Positions 6,374-8,110 of a stretch of DNA of 8,110 nt are shown here, piece after piece. The notes below the pieces were generated by a model. It made no database searches and had not been told where the DNA came from. It was given only the letters and a program-made list of their open reading frames with translations. Source of the stretch: GCA-2726245 sp035513655 (GTDB taxonomy: Bacteria > Planctomycetota > Planctomycetia > Pirellulales > Pirellulaceae). Both the position numbers and the translations under genes were made by a program. Where the stretch lies: positions 1 to 8,110 of the forward strand of contig DATKBV010000213.1 in assembly GCA_035513655.1 (NCBI GenBank). Reading direction: 5' to 3'. Each line of letters opens with the position of its first letter. Position 1 is the first letter of the stretch.

Positions 6374-6625
6374 CTAAGCACGAATTGTGAAACGACACAA
6401 AAACCGGAAGAACGCTAGATCCTCACAATCCCACATTTTCAACTGGCCAGGCTCACCCAGGGTCAATTTGCCCAACCCGGCTTTGATGGCAATCTCCCAG
6501 CAACTTGCCAGACTGACCACTTTCCGATGGCTCGCATCTTCCAACAGTGTTTTGGCCTCCGCACTCAACGACGGAGCATTTTGGCAGAACCACAGGAAGG
6601 TATGCGTATCCAGCAGCAAGGTCAT
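6374..6625 (-). pseudogene. vapC: VapC-type PIN-domain toxin, truncated
   Basis: The first 59-60 residues are a clear PIN-domain ribonuclease of the VapC kind. LLDTHTFLWF carries catalytic Asp6, and SLASCWEIAIKAGLGKLTLGEP carries Glu44 and the usual loop. VapC proteins are normally near 125-130 residues. Here the frame turns at residue 60 into 23 unrelated residues and stops at 6374. The second half, which supplies the other two acidic active-site residues, is missing, so ribonuclease activity is not expected. The break lies at the outer edge of the 23-base repeat (6448), pointing to an insertion or rearrangement. The ATG overlaps the antitoxin stop by four bases (ATGA, 6622-6625), the usual coupled antitoxin-toxin order. 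Confidence 0.82.
6426..6448 (-). repeat. Right 23-base inverted repeat
   Basis: On the minus strand this reads GGCCA, G, TTGAAAATGTGG, G, ATTG, matching the left copy at 21 of 23 positions in opposite orientation. Its outer end falls inside the vapC frame, right after the codons for Gly-Glu-Pro. Confidence 0.7.
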
Positions 6626-6852
6626 TCCATGTACTCCCTGAAATCATCGAGCGGCGCATCGAAATCGGGAGCCATTTGAAATTCCGCCTTTTGATAACAC
6701 CCGGCTTTGCTTGGCCAGGAGGTTCGCTCGGCTTTCTTCACTTGGGCCAACGGTAGCCCGTGGTCGGTGATGAGGAGTTCTTCGCCGGGAGCCAGTTGCT
6801 CGATCAGTTCCGACAACTTGGCTTGCGCTTCTTGAATCGTAATGGTGGTCAT
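6622..6852 (-). CDS. Phd/YefM-family antitoxin of the broken VapC module
   Basis: A 76-residue protein with the Phd/YefM layout. The N-terminal DNA-binding part, MTTITIQEAQAKLSELIEQL and GEELLITDHGLPLAQV (residues 1-38), is followed by a toxin-binding tail ending in APDFDAPLDDFREYM, the classic C terminus of antitoxins partnered with VapC. It would bind and block the toxin and repress its own operon. The frame is open upstream to 6927, but the ATG at 6852 gives the family's usual N terminus and is preceded by AGGA nine bases away. It lies 25 bases after the XRE gene on the same strand, so it may be cotranscribed with that module. The cognate toxin is truncated, leaving this as a possible orphan antitoxin. 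Confidence 0.85.
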   Translation of the reverse strand: MTTITIQEAQAKLSELIEQLAPGEELLITDHGLPLAQVKKAERTSWPSKAGCYQKAEFQMAPDFDAPLDDFREYME

Positions 6853-6877
6853 GTTGACTGTTCCTGGCTGTTCTCTA

Positions 6878-7252
6878 TCAATTCCTACCCGCGACGGACT
6901 TTTTCTTGTGCGGCTTCGATTGAGCAATACCGAGCAAGGAAATCTGCAACTTGGCTCCGAGCCCCTCCGCGTATCGTTCCAGTGTTTTCACGGTGACATT
7001 TTCACTGCCTGTTTCGAGCCGGCTGAGATTCGTCTTCGTGATTCCCGTCGCTTTCGCGAGTTGCTCCAGTGTGAGTCCGCGTTGCTGTCGAGCGTTTCGC
7101 AGCTTGGCGAGCGCTACCCGAGCTGCGCTAACCGGCTTTGGTGGAATCTCGTTCTCGACTAGTTCGATGACTTCGTCGAGTTCCCGCCGCTTTGTAGCCG
7201 ACACTTTGCGGGTTACCCTCTCTGCTTTCTTGGCAAGTTTCTTTCGCGGCAT
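6878..7252 (-). CDS. XRE-family helix-turn-helix regulator, probable antitoxin
   Basis: A 124-residue basic protein. Residues 1 to about 45 are rich in Lys and Arg (MPRKKLAKKAERVTRKV). Residues about 48-104 form a Cro/C1-type domain: LAKLRNARQQRGLTLEQLAKATG, recognition helix ITKTNLSRLETG, then VTVKTLERYAEGLGAKLQISL. A short basic tail follows. It should bind DNA as a dimer, most likely the palindrome at 7524-7541, and antagonise the product of the gene just upstream. The ribosome site AAGGAG lies eight bases before the ATG, inside the 11-base gap after the upstream stop codon, so the two are clearly cotranscribed. Toxin-first order with an XRE partner is the HigBA-like arrangement. Confidence 0.87.
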   Translation of the reverse strand: MPRKKLAKKAERVTRKVSATKRRELDEVIELVENEIPPKPVSAARVALAKLRNARQQRGLTLEQLAKATGITKTNLSRLETGSENVTVKTLERYAEGLGAKLQISLLGIAQSKPHKKKSVAGRN

Positions 7253-7263
7253 AGCGTTGCTCC

Positions 7264-7509
7264 TTAGACGATGTAGGCGGTAATCGGTTCGATCGTGACG
7301 TCGTCAACTTCCTCATAAACCACAAAGATGTAGTCGCCGTCGGGCGTGTATCCGTAAACGGCTGGTCGACCACTGCTCTTGCTGGTGACTTGCCGTTTAG
7401 GATTCATCAAGACGTATTCGACATCCTCGATTGTTAGCCCGTGCTGGCCGATCTTGTCGACATTCTCACCGGAGTCATCGTTCCAGATGATGAACTGCCA
7501 CCAAGGCAT
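7264..7509 (-). CDS. BrnT-like small protein, probable toxin of a type II module
   Basis: An 81-residue protein that opens MPWWQFIIWNDDSGENVDKI. It continues QHGLTIEDVEYVLMNP (22-37), has SKSSGRP (43-49) and GYTPDGDYIFVVYEEV (53-68), and ends in EPITAYIV. The order W-N..D.NV.KI..HGLT.EDVE, then VVY and a final P-I-T-A resembles the BrnT ribonuclease toxin fold (a RelE-like fold), although the match is to pattern only. The start is secure: AGGAGGT precedes the ATG by four to five bases. It is first in a pair with the XRE gene. BrnT is normally paired with the ribbon-helix-helix antitoxin BrnA, so an XRE partner would be unusual. The alternative is an uncharacterised small protein family common in planctomycetes. 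Confidence 0.72.
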   Translation of the reverse strand: MPWWQFIIWNDDSGENVDKIGQHGLTIEDVEYVLMNPKRQVTSKSSGRPAVYGYTPDGDYIFVVYEEVDDVTIEPITAYIV

Positions 7510-7523
7510 CCTGACCTCCTCTT

Positions 7524-7541
7524 GTTATCATAAATGATGAC
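7524..7541. promoter_or_regulatory. Palindromic operator candidate over the toxin-antitoxin promoter
   Basis: GTTATCATAAATGATGAC is an 18-base inverted repeat: ATCAT and ATGAT flank a central AA, with one mismatched pair in the outer arms. It covers the -10 box of the toxin-antitoxin promoter and lies 15 bases upstream of the ATG, the usual position for autorepression by an XRE antitoxin. Binding by the XRE protein is inferred. Confidence 0.5.
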
Positions 7542-7555
7542 ATGAAACTTGAGAA
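7527..7555 (-). promoter_or_regulatory. Promoter candidate for the toxin-antitoxin operon
   Basis: On the minus strand the -10 box TATGAT (7532-7527) matches the consensus at five of six positions. It lies 17 bases from a weak -35, TTCTCA (7555-7550). Transcription would begin around 7520, giving a very short leader before the AGGAGGT ribosome site. Confidence 0.4.
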
Positions 7556-7717
7556 AAACAAGTGAGTGCGGGTGATTCCGTCGCGGTATAGCTTTCTTTC
7601 CGCATAACGCCTCGCAGAGTCTCGCACTTAAGAGTAAACGAGCGAATAGGGAGATGGCACTTTCTTGCCCCCCCTCGACAAAGTGCTGTGTCTTCGAGTT
7701 GTTCCGATATCTCCTCA
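7556..7717. other. Intergenic stretch with one hairpin
   Basis: No gene is supported here. A 7-base stem, GCACTTT (7657-7663) with AAAGTGC (7680-7686), encloses a 16-base loop containing a run of seven C (plus strand). It lies downstream of the NHL remnant on the minus strand and might be its old 3' structure. No T-run follows. Confidence 0.3.
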
Positions 7718-7855
7718 CTAAATCGCGAACTTTTGCACGCGATCGTTCATGGTGTCGGCGACGTAGAGATTGCCCCCGGCTGTCAATCGCTGACGTTCAT
7801 TGTGCGTTAACAAGTATCTGAGAAGCAGCTTGCTGGGTGCGGCCAATCTCGCCAT
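7718..7855 (-). pseudogene. C-terminal remnant of an NHL-repeat protein
   Basis: On the minus strand the last 20 codons before TAG (7720-7718) include GGNLYVADTMNDRVQKF, a textbook NHL beta-propeller blade (G-N-LYVADT-N-RVQKF). The blade is confined to about 7780-7721. The frame runs upstream to an ATG at 7855, but residues before the blade (MARLAAPSKLLLRY and on) have no NHL character, so the rest of the propeller is gone. Intact NHL proteins carry several blades. It is most simply a decayed gene end; a functional 45-residue protein is unlikely. The neighbouring Tat-exported gene faces away from it. Confidence 0.6.
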
Positions 7856-7906
7856 ACTCACAGCAAGGCATCGCGGCTGATTTCAAACTGAACTGGAAAG
7901 AAAATC

Positions 7907-8110
7907 GTGAACGATAATTATTACCTGAGCCGCCGCCATCTGTTGCAAGGCGCGGTTGGGGCATCGATTGCTGGCTGGACGTTGCAGGGAGTGTGTCGTG
8001 ATGATGCGACGTCGGGTGGCGGCAATCTGCATCTGGCACCATTTCGATTTGACGTAACGCCGCCGAAAGGGCATTCCTGCTGCGGTGGCTGGATCACGCC
8101 GGTCGTGGCC
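7907..8110 (+). CDS. Tat-exported ceramidase-like protein, N-terminal part only
   Basis: Sixty-eight codons are visible and the frame stays open at the window edge. The GTG at 7907 is the first possible start after an in-frame TGA at 7889-7891, and GGAAAG precedes it at good spacing. The N terminus has a twin-arginine signal: SRRHLLQGAVGASIAGW, a two-Arg motif followed by a mildly hydrophobic stretch, so the folded protein should be exported by the Tat system. The mature start, APFRFDVTPPKGHSCCGGW, has the F-DVTPP-GH pattern that opens planctomycete proteins annotated as neutral/alkaline non-lysosomal ceramidase-like, a family that hydrolyses the amide bond of ceramides or is of unproven specificity. 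The catalytic region is outside the window, so the enzyme name is tentative. Confidence 0.72.
   Translation, partial: MNDNYYLSRRHLLQGAVGASIAGWTLQGVCRDDATSGGGNLHLAPFRFDVTPPKGHSCCGGWITPVVA

Larger units (their letters stand above)
5800..6448. mobile_element. Putative non-autonomous element bounded by 23-base inverted repeats
   Basis: A 649-base block begins at 5800 and ends at 6448 with the same 23-base sequence facing inward, matching at 21 of 23 positions. The shared core is TTGAAAATGTGG, flanked by GGCCA outside and ATTG inside. The block has no protein-coding gene, holds two inverted copies of a compound palindrome, and its right end coincides with the point where the VapC frame stops resembling VapC. 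This fits a MITE-like insertion. Against it, I see no flanking target duplication and no remaining half of vapC on the left side. The alternative is two copies of a short dispersed repeat in a rearranged region. Confidence 0.4.

Noticed and set aside
5800..6448. CRISPR array from the repeated palindromes
   Set aside because: Only two units, in opposite orientation, with no regular spacers and no cas genes nearby.
7434..7718. A 94-codon minus-strand open frame running into the BrnT-like gene
   Set aside because: It covers the promoter, operator and start of the toxin gene in another frame and has no recognisable domain.

Overview
The window looks like a piece of a planctomycete chromosome, most likely from the Pirellula/Rhodopirellula side of the phylum. 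This is inferred from four things: a DUF1573-type secreted protein start, a Tat-exported ceramidase-like protein start, an NHL-repeat remnant, and compound palindromic repeats with CCCAGGGC arms of the kind common between planctomycete genes. No rRNA, tRNA, CRISPR array or complete transposase gene was seen.

Layout. Positions 1-155 (minus) hold the first 51 codons of a secreted DUF1573-like protein that leaves the left edge. A gene-free stretch of about 450 bases follows. At 608-1234 (plus) lies a signal-peptide-bearing, C-terminally anchored SnoaL/NTF2-like protein. From 5623 down to 1255 runs a tight four-gene minus-strand operon: a CDP-alcohol phosphatidyltransferase (YnbA-like), a CdsA-type phosphatidate cytidylyltransferase (YnbB-like), a fused alpha/beta hydrolase plus SAM methyltransferase (YnbC-like), and a separate winged-helix SAM methyltransferase. 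The first and last junctions are 4-base ATGA overlaps and the middle one is a gap of three bases, so the four products are very likely made together. The first three genes match the order of E. coli ynbABC, an operon of unknown function; the fourth is an addition relative to E. coli. By family logic YnbB makes a CDP-activated lipid, YnbA swaps CMP for an alcohol, and the hydrolase and two methyltransferases trim and methylate the product or its headgroup. That points to an uncharacterised membrane lipid pathway, which is the most interesting content here.

Upstream of the operon, 5800-6448 is a gene-free block bounded by 23-base imperfect inverted repeats. Inside are two compound palindromic repeats in opposite orientation. 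Its right end lies exactly where a VapC toxin gene loses its coding sense, so the block may be a non-autonomous mobile element that broke the toxin. To the right, all on the minus strand, stand two stacked toxin-antitoxin modules. The first is a BrnT-like small protein followed by an XRE-family regulator (7509-6878), with a strong ribosome site and a palindromic operator over the promoter. The second is a Phd/YefM antitoxin with the truncated VapC (6852-6374).

The right end holds the tail of a decayed NHL-repeat gene (minus) and then, on the plus strand from 7907, the start of a Tat-exported ceramidase-like protein that leaves the window.
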